Source: Alistipes sp.
GTDB lineage: Bacteria > Bacteroidota > Bacteroidia > Bacteroidales > Rikenellaceae
Length of the DNA stretch: 64,000 bases
Assembly (NCBI GenBank): GCA_017379015.1
Contig: JAFNXN010000007.1
Location: 1-64,000, forward strand
Direction of reading: 5' to 3'
How positions within the stretch are numbered: position 1 is the stretch's first letter; each line of letters opens with the position of its first letter. The notes under the pieces were generated by a model, which did no database searches, had not been told where the DNA came from, and worked only from the letters and a program-made list of their open reading frames with translations. Positions 52,978 to 64,000 of the stretch are shown here, piece by piece. The translations under genes were made by a program, and so were the position numbers.

Positions 52978-53053
52978 GGTTCAAAATGTTTTGATGCTTA
53001 ACACGTGTAAAGTTAACTATAATTTTGCGAAAAATTGGAATAGTGTCATAAAA

Positions 53054-53086
53054 TTTGTTATTTCTTAAAATTATTTATTATCTTTG
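53054..53086 (+). promoter_or_regulatory. Promoter of the PPi-PFK gene
   Basis: TTTG (53054-53057), 21 bases, TATCTTTG (53079-53086), 43 bp before the start codon. Confidence 0.75.
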
Positions 53087-53129
53087 TGGTATAAAACTAA
53101 GAAACTTAATCAACTAAATATAACGCACT

Positions 53130-54362
53130 ATGAAAGAGGCTATTGCAATTCTCACCGGTGGCGGTCCTGCGCCTGGCATGAACACTGTTGTTGGCTCTGT
53201 TGCAAAGACATTCCTTGCTAAGGGCTATCGTGTTATTGGTCTACACTACGGCTACTCGGGTCTTTTCAACCCAAATCCACGCTACGAGGATCTCGATATG
53301 TTCCGCGTAGACTACATCTTCAATCAGGGTGGTTCGTACCTTACAATGAGCCGCTTCAAGCCTTCAAACGAGGACTTCGAGAAGAACTTCAACCTTGACT
53401 TCTTCAAGGAGAATAACATCAAGCTTCTCGTTACCGTGGGTGGCGACGACACAGCGTCAACAGCTAACCGCATCGCTAAGTTCCTCGAGGCTAAGCAGTA
53501 TCCTATTGCAAACATCCACGTTCCTAAGACCATCGACAACGACCTTCCATTGCCCGCAGGTATGCCTACATTTGGCTACCAGTCAGCAAAGAATGCTGGT
53601 TCGGTGATCGGTCGTGCTGTATATAACGATGCTCGTACATCGGCTAACTGGTTTGTGGTAGCAGCCATGGGTCGCTCAGCAGGTCACCTTGCGTTCGGTA
53701 TCGCTTCGGCTTGCCACTACCCTATGATCATCATCCCTGAGATGTTCAACAAGACAAAGATCACTATCGACAAGATCGTGAGCCTCATCGTGTCGGCTAT
53801 CGTTAAGCGTAAGCTCCTCAACATGGACTACGGCGCAGCGATGGTATCGGAGGGTGTATTCCACTCTCTTGACGAGGAGGAGATCCTAAAGTCAGGCATC
53901 CACTTCTCATACGACGACCACGGCCACCCAGAGCTTGGTAAGGTGTCGAAGGCTGAGATGTTCAACACTCTGCTTGAGAAGCGTTGCAAGGCACTCGGCC
54001 TTAAGGTTAAGTCGCGCCCAGTAGAGATTGGCTACGAGGTACGCTGCCAGACTCCTTGCGCCTTCGACCTTGTTTACTGCTCACAGCTCGGTATGGGTGT
54101 CTATAAGCTCTTCTCGGAGGGTAAGACAGGCTGTATGGTCTACATCAGCCAGGAGGGTTACGTATCGCCACTCTACCTCAAGGACTTGCAGGATCCTGAG
54201 ACTGGCAAGATTCCACCACGCTTGGTTGACATCAACGCCGATAAGATCCACCAGGTTATCGACAACCTTATGCACTACATCACCCCTGCCGACTACGAGG
54301 CAGCTAAGGCATACCTCCCAAATCCTGAGGAGTATGACTTTAAGAAGATCCTCGAGTGGTAA
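53130..54362 (+). CDS. pfp: 6-phosphofructokinase, probably pyrophosphate-dependent
   Basis: 410 residues of the PFK superfamily. The phosphoryl-donor loop reads GGDD (residues 104-107); aspartate in the fourth position, where ATP enzymes have glycine (GGDG), marks the PPi-dependent type. PKTIDND (132-138) carries the lysine also typical of PPi enzymes, and MGR (180-182) is the fructose-6-phosphate site. The predicted reaction is reversible conversion of fructose-6-phosphate and PPi to fructose-1,6-bisphosphate and Pi, saving ATP in an anaerobe. It has its own promoter and terminator, and strong codon bias. Confidence 0.92.
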   Translation: MKEAIAILTGGGPAPGMNTVVGSVAKTFLAKGYRVIGLHYGYSGLFNPNPRYEDLDMFRVDYIFNQGGSYLTMSRFKPSNEDFEKNFNLDFFKENNIKLLVTVGGDDTASTANRIAKFLEAKQYPIANIHVPKTIDNDLPLPAGMPTFGYQSAKNAGSVIGRAVYNDARTSANWFVVAAMGRSAGHLAFGIASACHYPMIIIPEMFNKTKITIDKIVSLIVSAIVKRKLLNMDYGAAMVSEGVFHSLDEEEILKSGIHFSYDDHGHPELGKVSKAEMFNTLLEKRCKALGLKVKSRPVEIGYEVRCQTPCAFDLVYCSQLGMGVYKLFSEGKTGCMVYISQEGYVSPLYLKDLQDPETGKIPPRLVDINADKIHQVIDNLMHYITPADYEAAKAYLPNPEEYDFKKILEW

Positions 54363-54423
54363 TTTGTCGTGATAGTGGAGCTACTGCGCCACTTCAACTA
54401 TTAGGCGAAAGGGAAATACTATA

Positions 54424-54453
54424 AAAGCGGGTATTGTTTCTAATACCCGCTTT
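54424..54453 (+). terminator. Terminator of the PPi-PFK gene
   Basis: Perfect 12-bp stem AAAGCGGGTATT (54424-54435) / AATACCCGCTTT (54442-54453), followed by AGTTTTATGT. Confidence 0.85.
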
Positions 54454-54463
54454 AGTTTTATGT

Positions 54464-54570
54464 GAATAAAAAGCTGTAGTTTAGGCTTGCGAAGCTCGAA
54501 AACCGCAGTTTACTGAAGCGTTAATGAGGATTTTGAGGGCGAGCGTAACTACAAAATAGACTTTTTATTC
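54464..54570. repeat. Compound-hairpin element, complete copy 2 (107 bp)
   Basis: Perfect inverted ends GAATAAAAAG (54464-54473) / CTTTTTATTC (54561-54570). Further nested pairs are GTAGTT / AACTAC, GCTTGC (54485-54490) / GCGAGC (54539-54544), and CTCGAAAACC / GGATTTTGAG with one mismatch and a bulge. It lies between the PFK terminator and the clpB 3' end. Confidence 0.85.
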
Positions 54571-54612
54571 AGCATCAATACGCAAATAATTCTAAGCCAA
54601 GATAGGCTCAAA

Positions 54613-57204
54613 CTAATTGCTGAATACCAGGCCATCTGCATCTGCATCAATCCGAATAGGTGTCGAGCGGTTGACAGCACCAGCAAGGATACGTTTTGAA
54701 AGAGTGTTGACCACCTCACGTTGGATAGCACGTTTGATAGGACGTGCGCCGTAGATAGGGTCAAAACCAACGTCGGCAATATGGCGGCGTGCATCGGCTG
54801 TATAGATAAGCTCTATGCCATTCTCGCGCAACATACGCTGCACCTCACGAAGCTGGATATCGACGATCTTCTCGATAAAGCTTCTACCAAGAGGCTCAAA
54901 CATCACGATCTCGTCGATACGGTTGATAAACTCGGGTTTTAGCTGCTGCTTCATAAGCTCGATGACCTCCTGCTTAACACTCTCGCGCACCTTGTGCGAA
55001 GAGTCATTACCCGCCTCGGCAAAGCGCTCAGCGATGATCGGCGAGCCGAGGTTCGAGGTCATGATAACTATGGTATTGCGAAAATCTACCGTGCGCCCCT
55101 TATTATCAGTGAGTCGACCATCGTCGAGCACCTGAAGCAAGATGTTGAAGACATCGGGGTGTGCCTTTTCGATCTCGTCGAGAAGCACCACAGAGTAGGG
55201 CTTACGGCGGACAGCCTCGGTAAGCTGACCACCCTCGTCGTAGCCTACATATCCCGGAGGCGCTCCCACAAGGCGCGACACGGAGTGACGCTCCTGATAC
55301 TCCGACATGTCGATACGCGTAAGCATCTGATCGTCATTGAACAGAAACTCGGCAAGTGCCTTAGCAAGCTCGGTCTTGCCAACACCCGTTGTGCCGAGGA
55401 AGATAAACGAACCTATAGGGCGACGAGCATCCGATAGCCCTGCGCGTGAGCGGCGCACAGCATCCGAGACCACCTCGATAGCCTCCTCCTGACCCACAAC
55501 CCTACGTCGCAGCTCCTCCTCCATGTTGAGCAACTTCTCGCGCTCTGAAGCCAACATACGCTTTACGGGTATACCCGTCCAGCGTGACACCACCTCGGCG
55601 ATATCCTCCGAGTCTACCTCCTCCTTGATCATCGCCGTATCGGAGATTAGTCGTAGCTCCTCCTCGAGGGTGGCTACACGCCTCTCGAGTTCAACGATGG
55701 TGCCATAGCGAAGCTCTGCCACACGACCATAATCTCCCGCACGCTCCGCCTGCTGAGCCTCGATCTTTGCCTGCTCGATAGACTCCTTGGCATGTTGCAG
55801 CTCTGCGAGTCTATCGCGCTCCGACTGCCACTTAGCGCGTAGCTGCGCACACTCCGACTTACGATCCTCGATCTCGGCATCAAGACGCTCTATGCGCTCC
55901 TTGTCCTTTTCGCGACGTATCGCCTCGCGCTCGATCTCCAACTGGCGGATATGTCTATCGAGCTGGTCTATCTCCTCGGGCACGGAGTTCATCTCTAGAC
56001 GCATACGTGCTGCCGCCTCATCAATGAGGTCTATCGCCTTGTCGGGCAAGAAACGATCGGTAATATATCGGTGTGAGAGCTCTACCGAGGCAACAATAGC
56101 CTCATCCTTGATGCGCACGCGGTGGTGGTTTTCGTAGCGCTCCTTCAGACCTCGCATAATCGAGATGGCATCCTCCATCGTAGGCTCAGCCACCATTACC
56201 TTCTGGAAACGACGCTCCAGCGCCTTATCGTTCTCGAAGTACTTCTGATACTCATCCAACGTCGTAGCACCTATGGTACGTAGCTCACCACGTGCCAAGG
56301 CTGGCTTAAGGATATTGGCGGCATCCATCGCGCCATCTGACTTACCAGCACCCACAAGCGTATGTATCTCATCGATAAAGAGTAGTACACGACCCTCTGC
56401 CGAGATCACCTCGCGCACAACGCTCTTTAGTCGCTCCTCGAACTCTCCCTTGTACTTGGCTCCCGCGATGAGTGCTCCCATGTCGAGCGAGTAGATTATC
56501 TTGTCCTTAAGGTTTTCGGGGACATCGCCATCGACGATACGATGGGCAATACCCTCGGCAATAGCTGTCTTGCCGACACCCGCCTCACCTACAAGTATCG
56601 GATTATTCTTGGTGCGGCGCGAGAGTATCTGCAACACTCGACGTATCTCCTCGTCACGACCTATAACAGGGTCAAGACGCCCTGAGCGCGCCTCGACATT
56701 TAGGTTTACGGCATACTTGCCTAGGGCATCAAACTCAACCTCCTCGGTTTGCGAATCAATGGTCTGACCCTTGCGAAACTCGCGTATCGCCTCGAGTAGC
56801 ATATCTTCACTTATGCCCTCGCGCTTAAGGATATCGCGAGCCGAAGAGCGCTCGTGCGCCATGGCAGCAACGATATGCTCGACCGAGGCGTAGCGATCCG
56901 AGAGTTTGCGTGTGAGGTCTACCGCACGCTGAATGAGCGCTGATGTCTCGCGCGAGAAGTAGACATTATCGTCCGATGTCTCGACACGTGGCAAACGCTT
57001 AATGGCATCTGTCACTTCGCGACGTATCGACTGAAGGTTACCACCCACACGACCAATAAGATAGCTCGCTACGGAGTTATCGTCGGCGGTAGCCACCTCG
57101 AGTATATGCAGCGGCTCGAGCGCCTGTTGCTTCTGCTGGCGCGCAGTGGCGATTGCACTCTGCAACAGCTCCTGCGCTTTGATTGTTAGTGTGTTAACGT
57201 TCAT
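54613..57204 (-). CDS. clpB: ATP-dependent disaggregase ClpB
   Basis: Heat-shock AAA+ hexamer that, with DnaK, extracts proteins from aggregates. 863 residues from the start at 57204 ([20 protein letters not shown], 20); the frame remains open 57 codons further, but those residues are foreign to the family. The N-domain (1-145) has two Clp-N repeats. NBD1 has Walker [10 protein letters not shown] (about 205) and Walker B '[14 protein letters not shown]'. The middle coiled coil (~400-525) distinguishes ClpB from ClpA. NBD2 has [13 protein letters not shown] and '[16 protein letters not shown]'. No promoter of the standard type is apparent, so stress-specific control is possible. Confidence 0.97.
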   Translation of the reverse strand: MNVNTLTIKAQELLQSAIATARQQKQQALEPLHILEVATADDNSVASYLIGRVGGNLQSIRREVTDAIKRLPRVETSDDNVYFSRETSALIQRAVDLTRKLSDRYASVEHIVAAMAHERSSARDILKREGISEDMLLEAIREFRKGQTIDSQTEEVEFDALGKYAVNLNVEARSGRLDPVIGRDEEIRRVLQILSRRTKNNPILVGEAGVGKTAIAEGIAHRIVDGDVPENLKDKIIYSLDMGALIAGAKYKGEFEERLKSVVREVISAEGRVLLFIDEIHTLVGAGKSDGAMDAANILKPALARGELRTIGATTLDEYQKYFENDKALERRFQKVMVAEPTMEDAISIMRGLKERYENHHRVRIKDEAIVASVELSHRYITDRFLPDKAIDLIDEAAARMRLEMNSVPEEIDQLDRHIRQLEIEREAIRREKDKERIERLDAEIEDRKSECAQLRAKWQSERDRLAELQHAKESIEQAKIEAQQAERAGDYGRVAELRYGTIVELERRVATLEEELRLISDTAMIKEEVDSEDIAEVVSRWTGIPVKRMLASEREKLLNMEEELRRRVVGQEEAIEVVSDAVRRSRAGLSDARRPIGSFIFLGTTGVGKTELAKALAEFLFNDDQMLTRIDMSEYQERHSVSRLVGAPPGYVGYDEGGQLTEAVRRKPYSVVLLDEIEKAHPDVFNILLQVLDDGRLTDNKGRTVDFRNTIVIMTSNLGSPIIAERFAEAGNDSSHKVRESVKQEVIELMKQQLKPEFINRIDEIVMFEPLGRSFIEKIVDIQLREVQRMLRENGIELIYTADARRHIADVGFDPIYGARPIKRAIQREVVNTLSKRILAGAVNRSTPIRIDADADGLVFSN

Positions 57205-57504
57205 ATTTCGTTTATTTAGCTTTTGACTATGGAGGCGACAAAACTCTTGCCAATCGAGAAAATAAGAAATTATGTCACTCGCGAACGACACCTCGACATG
57301 AGGGATAAGACACTGTACGCCAAATTGACGACAATAAAATGCCACAATGTCATGGGAGTGGGTCGCATGTGACAAATGCGACGGAGCGAGGAGAATTCAG
57401 GGAGGGGGTTAGGAGGAGCAAACAAATTAGGGGGATCAAGGAGTAAACCATCAACTCCCTAATCCCCCCTAGGCTCTAATCATAAACCCTGAAGGCAGAC
57501 AACG
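57205..57504. other. clpB leader region and hairpin downstream of the small lipoprotein
   Basis: The stretch has no credible gene. TAGGGGGAT (57428-57436) pairs with ATCCCCCCTA (57462-57471, one bulge), and inside it GGAGT pairs with ACTCC. The hairpin lies 34 bp beyond the small lipoprotein's stop and may be its terminator, but lacks a T-run. Confidence 0.45.
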
Positions 57505-58170
57505 CTACTTGGCTGACCACTCATCAAACAGACGCTTCCACTCGGCTGGTGCGTCGCTATCGAGAGTAAATATATATACTATCCTTCTATCGGCATAGTT
57601 ATCGTTCCATACATCATCAATACCGAGAATGCCATCAAAGATCACAACATTATCCTTGAAGTATATCACCTTTGCCTGATAAGTATAATCATGGCAGATG
57701 CTCTTGGAGTAGAGCGTAGCTGAAGCTATGTCGTAAGAGTAATCATACTCAAGGCAGAATTTCTCCATATCACCGAGATGGTTCACTAAATCACCATAGA
57801 TATGGTAAACCTCGTCACCAAGCGCAAAGCCATAGTAACATGGCATACCAGGCATATGAAAGTCATGCCACCCATTACCGGTGTCGAGGAATCTCGCTTT
57901 GAGGACTACACCACAAGAGGTAAGCGACTTGTAGAGAGCGTCAACGTCATACTCTTCGTTGCATAGCTCAAGGAGCTTGTCAACATTCTCACACGTAACG
58001 TTGTCAAAGTTAATCTTATCGCCATCCATCAAGTCTGAAACGAGTTCATCTTCGTGGGTGACATTACCGATATTATCGGTATTACCATCGTTCAAATTCA
58101 AATCTGAATCGCTATCGCATGCAACAACCATCACTGATGCCGCGAACAAAATTGCAAATAACTTTTTCAT
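57505..58170 (-). CDS. Small lipoprotein of unknown family
   Basis: 221 residues from the start at 58170 (MKKLFAILFAASVMVVAC, a textbook lipobox followed by DSDSD, which suggests an acidic surface-export tag). An ATG at 58233 would add a second hydrophobic stretch. The rest has no motif I recognise: an acidic linker, then a domain with 'LLELCNEEYDVDALYKSL', 'MPGMPCYYGFALGDEVYHIY' (20) and 'VVIFDGILGIDDVWNDNYAD' (20). It stands alone between clpB and the repeat array near nifJ. Lower GC than its neighbours suggests an accessory gene. Confidence 0.75.
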   Translation of the reverse strand: MKKLFAILFAASVMVVACDSDSDLNLNDGNTDNIGNVTHEDELVSDLMDGDKINFDNVTCENVDKLLELCNEEYDVDALYKSLTSCGVVLKARFLDTGNGWHDFHMPGMPCYYGFALGDEVYHIYGDLVNHLGDMEKFCLEYDYSYDIASATLYSKSICHDYTYQAKVIYFKDNVVIFDGILGIDDVWNDNYADRRIVYIFTLDSDAPAEWKRLFDEWSAK

Positions 58171-58416
58171 AATCATCAGTATATTAAAGGTTAACAAACA
58201 AATTAATAACAGTGATAGTTCTCTAAAGTACACTCTGTTCCTAAACGGTAATTATACTACAAAATAGTGTGGAACAATCCATATATATATAATACATAGA
58301 AACACTCATGCGTACACTAGGAAACCTATTTACCTACAAAATTAGGTATTTAGATCGTATTTTCAAAATTTTTGGATAAAAGTTTTTCATTGTGAGGGGT
58401 TGATAAAGAGTAGAGC

Positions 58417-58604
58417 GAGAGCTTTAAGCTCTCTAAAGGGAAGAGCGCAAGCGTTGCTTGCTAAAGAGCAGTGCGCTCGCCTACGCGAGCTAAAGGGAAC
58501 AAGCAAAAACAACCCTTTAGCACCGCAGGTGCGAACTACCCGCCAACTACTCTTTAGCACCGCAGGTGCGAACTACCCTTCAACTACCCTTTAGCACCAT
58601 AGGT
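58417..58604. repeat. TAAAG-hairpin array, locus B (3' side of nifJ)
   Basis: Same order as at 44.7 kb: GAGAGC/GCTCTC-TAAAGGGAAGAGC, GCAAGC-GTT-GCTTGC-TAAAGAGCAGTGC and GCTCGC-CTAC-GCGAGC-TAAAGGGAAC. Three inverted units with GCACC-GCA-GGTGC (twice) and GCACC-ATA-GGTGC follow, each preceded by CTTTA. Both loci continue with TTATCATCAAAAAT at some distance. Confidence 0.85.
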
Positions 58605-58639
58605 GCATCCTTATCATCAAAAATAATTTTGTTCTATCG

Positions 58640-58689
58640 CAAAAAAAGACCCTTTGGGATAGTAGTTTTAACTACAGCCCAAAGGGTCT
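58640..58689 (-). terminator. Terminator of nifJ
   Basis: Perfect 12-bp stem AGACCCTTTGGG (58647-58658) / CCCAAAGGGTCT (58678-58689), with apical GTAGTT-TT-AACTAC; on the minus strand TTTTTT follows (58646-58641). Confidence 0.9.
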
Positions 58690-58732
58690 AATTATTAGGG
58701 ATAGGACGAAGATGCCCTATACAAATCGAGAA

Positions 58733-62251
<3,519 letters not shown>

Positions 62252-62553
62252 ACTTTATTACTATTAAATACTCAATTTCAAACGATATTTGCGTGGGCCC
62301 CATTGTAGCTACCCCTAAGGGGTAAAATCACCGTGTTGCCAGATGGTTGCGGGAATAGACCAAAACAGTCTCTAACTCCCCAATCAACAAAAATCGTGGC
62401 AAAGGTACACATTTAGAATTAAAAATCATAGCATTTTAACTGTTAACTTTTTAACACTAAGATACAACTACAAACAGCGATTTACAACACCCGAGGAAAC
62501 TGTTCTTTTTTTCCTATTTGCATGCAACTACTGAGTGCCCTAAAAAGTTATAA
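62252..62553. other. nifJ upstream region with a palindrome
   Basis: The stretch contains the perfect palindrome TACCCCT-A-AGGGGTA (62310-62324), 59 bp before the nifJ start, which could be an operator or leader hairpin, and a possible -7 box (62407-62400). No gene is visible on either strand. Confidence 0.4.
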
Positions 62554-62583
62554 AGCCTCAAATGGGATACTCCATTTGAGGCT
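62554..62583 (-). terminator. Terminator of the BACON lipoprotein gene
   Basis: Perfect 12-bp stem AGCCTCAAATGG (62554-62565) / CCATTTGAGGCT (62572-62583) with a 6-base loop. On the minus strand TTATAACTTTTTAGG follows. Confidence 0.8.
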
Positions 62584-62626
62584 CTACCTAATTAAGTTTC
62601 GCAGCCCAATTCAAAGCTTCAGAGAA

Positions 62627-63901
62627 CTACTGAGCAAGACCGTCGTAGAACTCGAGGACGCTACAGCTAAATCTTCCCTGAACCTTATAGCCGAGGTCAT
62701 CGACACAGTCAACGGTGAGGACATAGTTGCTACCATCCTTCTCAATCTTGATCTTACCACCGACCATAGGAGCTCCCGATGTCTGAACGATGTAGTTATC
62801 CTCAACAACGCGATACCACGAGAATGTCATCTGACGATTATCCATGCCACCAGCGAAGAATACGCCATTGGCAGCCTCATCCTCCGTAGCTACACAGGTG
62901 TACTCGCCACAAATATCCTCGAAATCAGTGCCTGTGTTTGCTGTCACGATATCGAACATAAAGTAGTCACCGTTGATAGGCTCAGGGCACTCCATAGCAG
63001 AGATAGTCCAGTTAGTACCACCAGTGTTGTAGAAATCACCGTAGTAGGTCATACGCATAACACCAAGATCGTGATCGAACGAATAGTCCTCAGTAAGGTA
63101 TGAGTAGTAGTCAGGCTCAGGAATCTCAACCCAGCCAAGCTCGAGCGAGCCATCGTATGTCACGTGGTGAACCATGCCATTCTCCAAAGTAAGAAGTGCA
63201 TCGATATGGTTCTCAGTAACTGTGACTGTACCATCTACAAAGTGCTCCTCGGTGAGGTTACCATCAGACATAGGCTGAAGACGAACGCTATACTGATTGC
63301 CAAACGTACCAGCCTGACCCATGCTAAATGGATCAAAGGTATATGTACCGTGTGGTATTGTGATTGTGTCTCCAGTCAAAGCAACATCAGAGTAGAGGTC
63401 AAGGCGATAGTAGATGTCTACATACATATCGCTAAAGCCTGTAGTACCATTCTCCGAGAGCACAACAAAGTAGTTGTGGCCAGGAGAGTATGTGGTGCCG
63501 TAGTAGTCACCATTTAGGGTCTTAGCAACGTGCTCAACATCAGCCTTTACAGCTGCTGCCTGCACGATAGTGACCTGAACCTCATCCTCGTTGTAGCTAA
63601 GGGTGATCATCGCCATACGCGACTCCTCAACATCATTAGCATCGACGCTAAATGTCACCTTGTCGCTCACATTGATGTTGTTAACCCAAGGCTGAGAGCT
63701 CACAGCAGTAGGCACATCACCTGGCTTGCCACCCTCGATGGTGAAGGTAATCTCGCCAGCACCACCAACATAGCCAAAGTCGAGCTTTTTGGCAGAAGTA
63801 ACAGTCATCTTGCCAGATACCTCAGGAGTATCTGGAGTCTTAGACTCACAAGCCACCATAGCCACAAGCGCAGCTACAGCAAACAAAAGAAACTTTTTCA
63901 T
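62627..63901 (-). CDS. BACON-domain lipoprotein sharing the GxYY..GTYT domain
   Basis: A 424-residue lipoprotein (MKKFLLFAVAALVAMVAC). Residues ~30-117 are a BACON domain ('LDFGYVGGAGEITFTIEGGK', 20; 'SSQPWVNNINVSDKVTFSVD', 20; 'RMAMITLSYNEDEVQVTIVQ', 20). Residues ~130-262 are one copy of the domain found twice in the 34.0-kb lipoprotein: 'LNGDYYGTTYSPGHNYFVVL' (20), 'IPHGTYTFDPF' and 'HHVTYDGSLELG'. The C-terminal ~160 residues appear to be a diverged relative ('LTEDYSFDHDLGVMRMTYYG', 20; 'ISAMECPEPINGDYFMFDI'). Glycan or mucin contact is the usual suggestion for BACON proteins and is unproven here. TATCTTTG at 63949-63942 may be the -7 box. Confidence 0.82.
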   Translation of the reverse strand: MKKFLLFAVAALVAMVACESKTPDTPEVSGKMTVTSAKKLDFGYVGGAGEITFTIEGGKPGDVPTAVSSQPWVNNINVSDKVTFSVDANDVEESRMAMITLSYNEDEVQVTIVQAAAVKADVEHVAKTLNGDYYGTTYSPGHNYFVVLSENGTTGFSDMYVDIYYRLDLYSDVALTGDTITIPHGTYTFDPFSMGQAGTFGNQYSVRLQPMSDGNLTEEHFVDGTVTVTENHIDALLTLENGMVHHVTYDGSLELGWVEIPEPDYYSYLTEDYSFDHDLGVMRMTYYGDFYNTGGTNWTISAMECPEPINGDYFMFDIVTANTGTDFEDICGEYTCVATEDEAANGVFFAGGMDNRQMTFSWYRVVEDNYIVQTSGAPMVGGKIKIEKDGSNYVLTVDCVDDLGYKVQGRFSCSVLEFYDGLAQ

Positions 63902-64000
63902 CTTAAAGTAAAGTATTTAGTTAGTATATTCTTCCTTCGCGCAAAGATACATATTTTTTATAATATATGTGTGTATCAAAAGAAGAATATTTAAGAGTAG

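Noticed and set aside
52169-54570. Composite transposon bounded by the two complete 107-bp elements
   Set aside because: The enclosed genes (a plug protein and PPi-PFK) include no transposase, and the PFK is a core gene with native codon use; the elements look individually dispersed.
62522-63103. 193-codon plus-strand frame at the right end
   Set aside because: Antisense to the BACON lipoprotein and running through its terminator hairpin.

Overview
The window is chromosomal DNA from an anaerobic member of the Bacteroidales, possibly Rikenellaceae/Alistipes-like; the family assignment is a weak inference. Evidence for Bacteroidales: many promoters fit the TTTG-N19..21-TAnnTTTG pattern of this group, the primary sigma factor is the short form, lipoproteins carry BACON, DUF4465/collagen-like and fimbrillin-like modules, there is a BtuG-type B12 uptake locus, and glycolysis uses a PPi-type phosphofructokinase and pyruvate:ferredoxin oxidoreductase. 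Almost all of it is ordinary core genome with accessory surface lipoprotein genes. I see no phage, insertion sequence, CRISPR array or rRNA.

Layout. 0.4-5.0 kb: a giant surface lipoprotein (minus). 5.5-8.3 kb: a small DUF486 membrane protein, a secreted M49 dipeptidyl peptidase and a 51-residue Pmp3/YqaE protein. 8.4-12.7 kb (minus): era, a TPR protein and an MFS transporter, probably one transcript. 12.9-15.3 kb (plus): sigA and glutamate decarboxylase. 15.6-16.5 kb: DUF975 and tRNA-Pro(TGG). 16.6-24.6 kb (minus): a run DUF2723 - cysS - prfB - namZ. 24.7-27.4 kb: queG and an acyl-CoA synthetase, divergent. 27.4-33.9 kb: a cobalamin riboswitch followed by four outer-membrane/surface genes ending in btuG and btuB. 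34.0-35.6 kb: a repeat-domain BACON-like lipoprotein. 36.4-39.7 kb (minus): guaB and guaA. 39.8-43.1 kb (minus): an esterase and a lipoprotein nuclease. 43.2-44.7 kb: a YfcE phosphodiesterase and an alpha/beta hydrolase. 45-48.2 kb (minus): gap, then DUF4834 - mlaE - mlaF. 48.3-52.1 kb: a methionine operon (metY-metX-hom) behind a Met-rich leader peptide. 52.3-64 kb: a TonB plug-only protein, PPi-PFK, clpB, a small lipoprotein, nifJ, and a second BACON lipoprotein.

Working together: metY, metX and hom carry aspartate semialdehyde to homocysteine, and their leader looks like a methionine-codon attenuator. guaB and guaA make GMP from IMP. gap, PPi-PFK and nifJ cover glycolysis and anaerobic pyruvate oxidation. 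The riboswitch locus captures vitamin B12 at the cell surface.

The most unusual signal lies between genes: several families of dispersed structured repeats. (i) Compound hairpins of about 107 bp with GAATAAAAAG inverted ends. (ii) A GGGATGACTAA hairpin present four times. (iii) Arrays of 28-29 bp units whose 6-bp stems differ in sequence but stay paired, each followed by TAAAG; they sit at the 3' side of gap and nifJ. (iv) Terminator-like hairpins with different lower stems sharing an apex built around TTGRCGTA. (v) A four-unit array with a period near 120 bp next to guaA. I do not recognise these as named elements.
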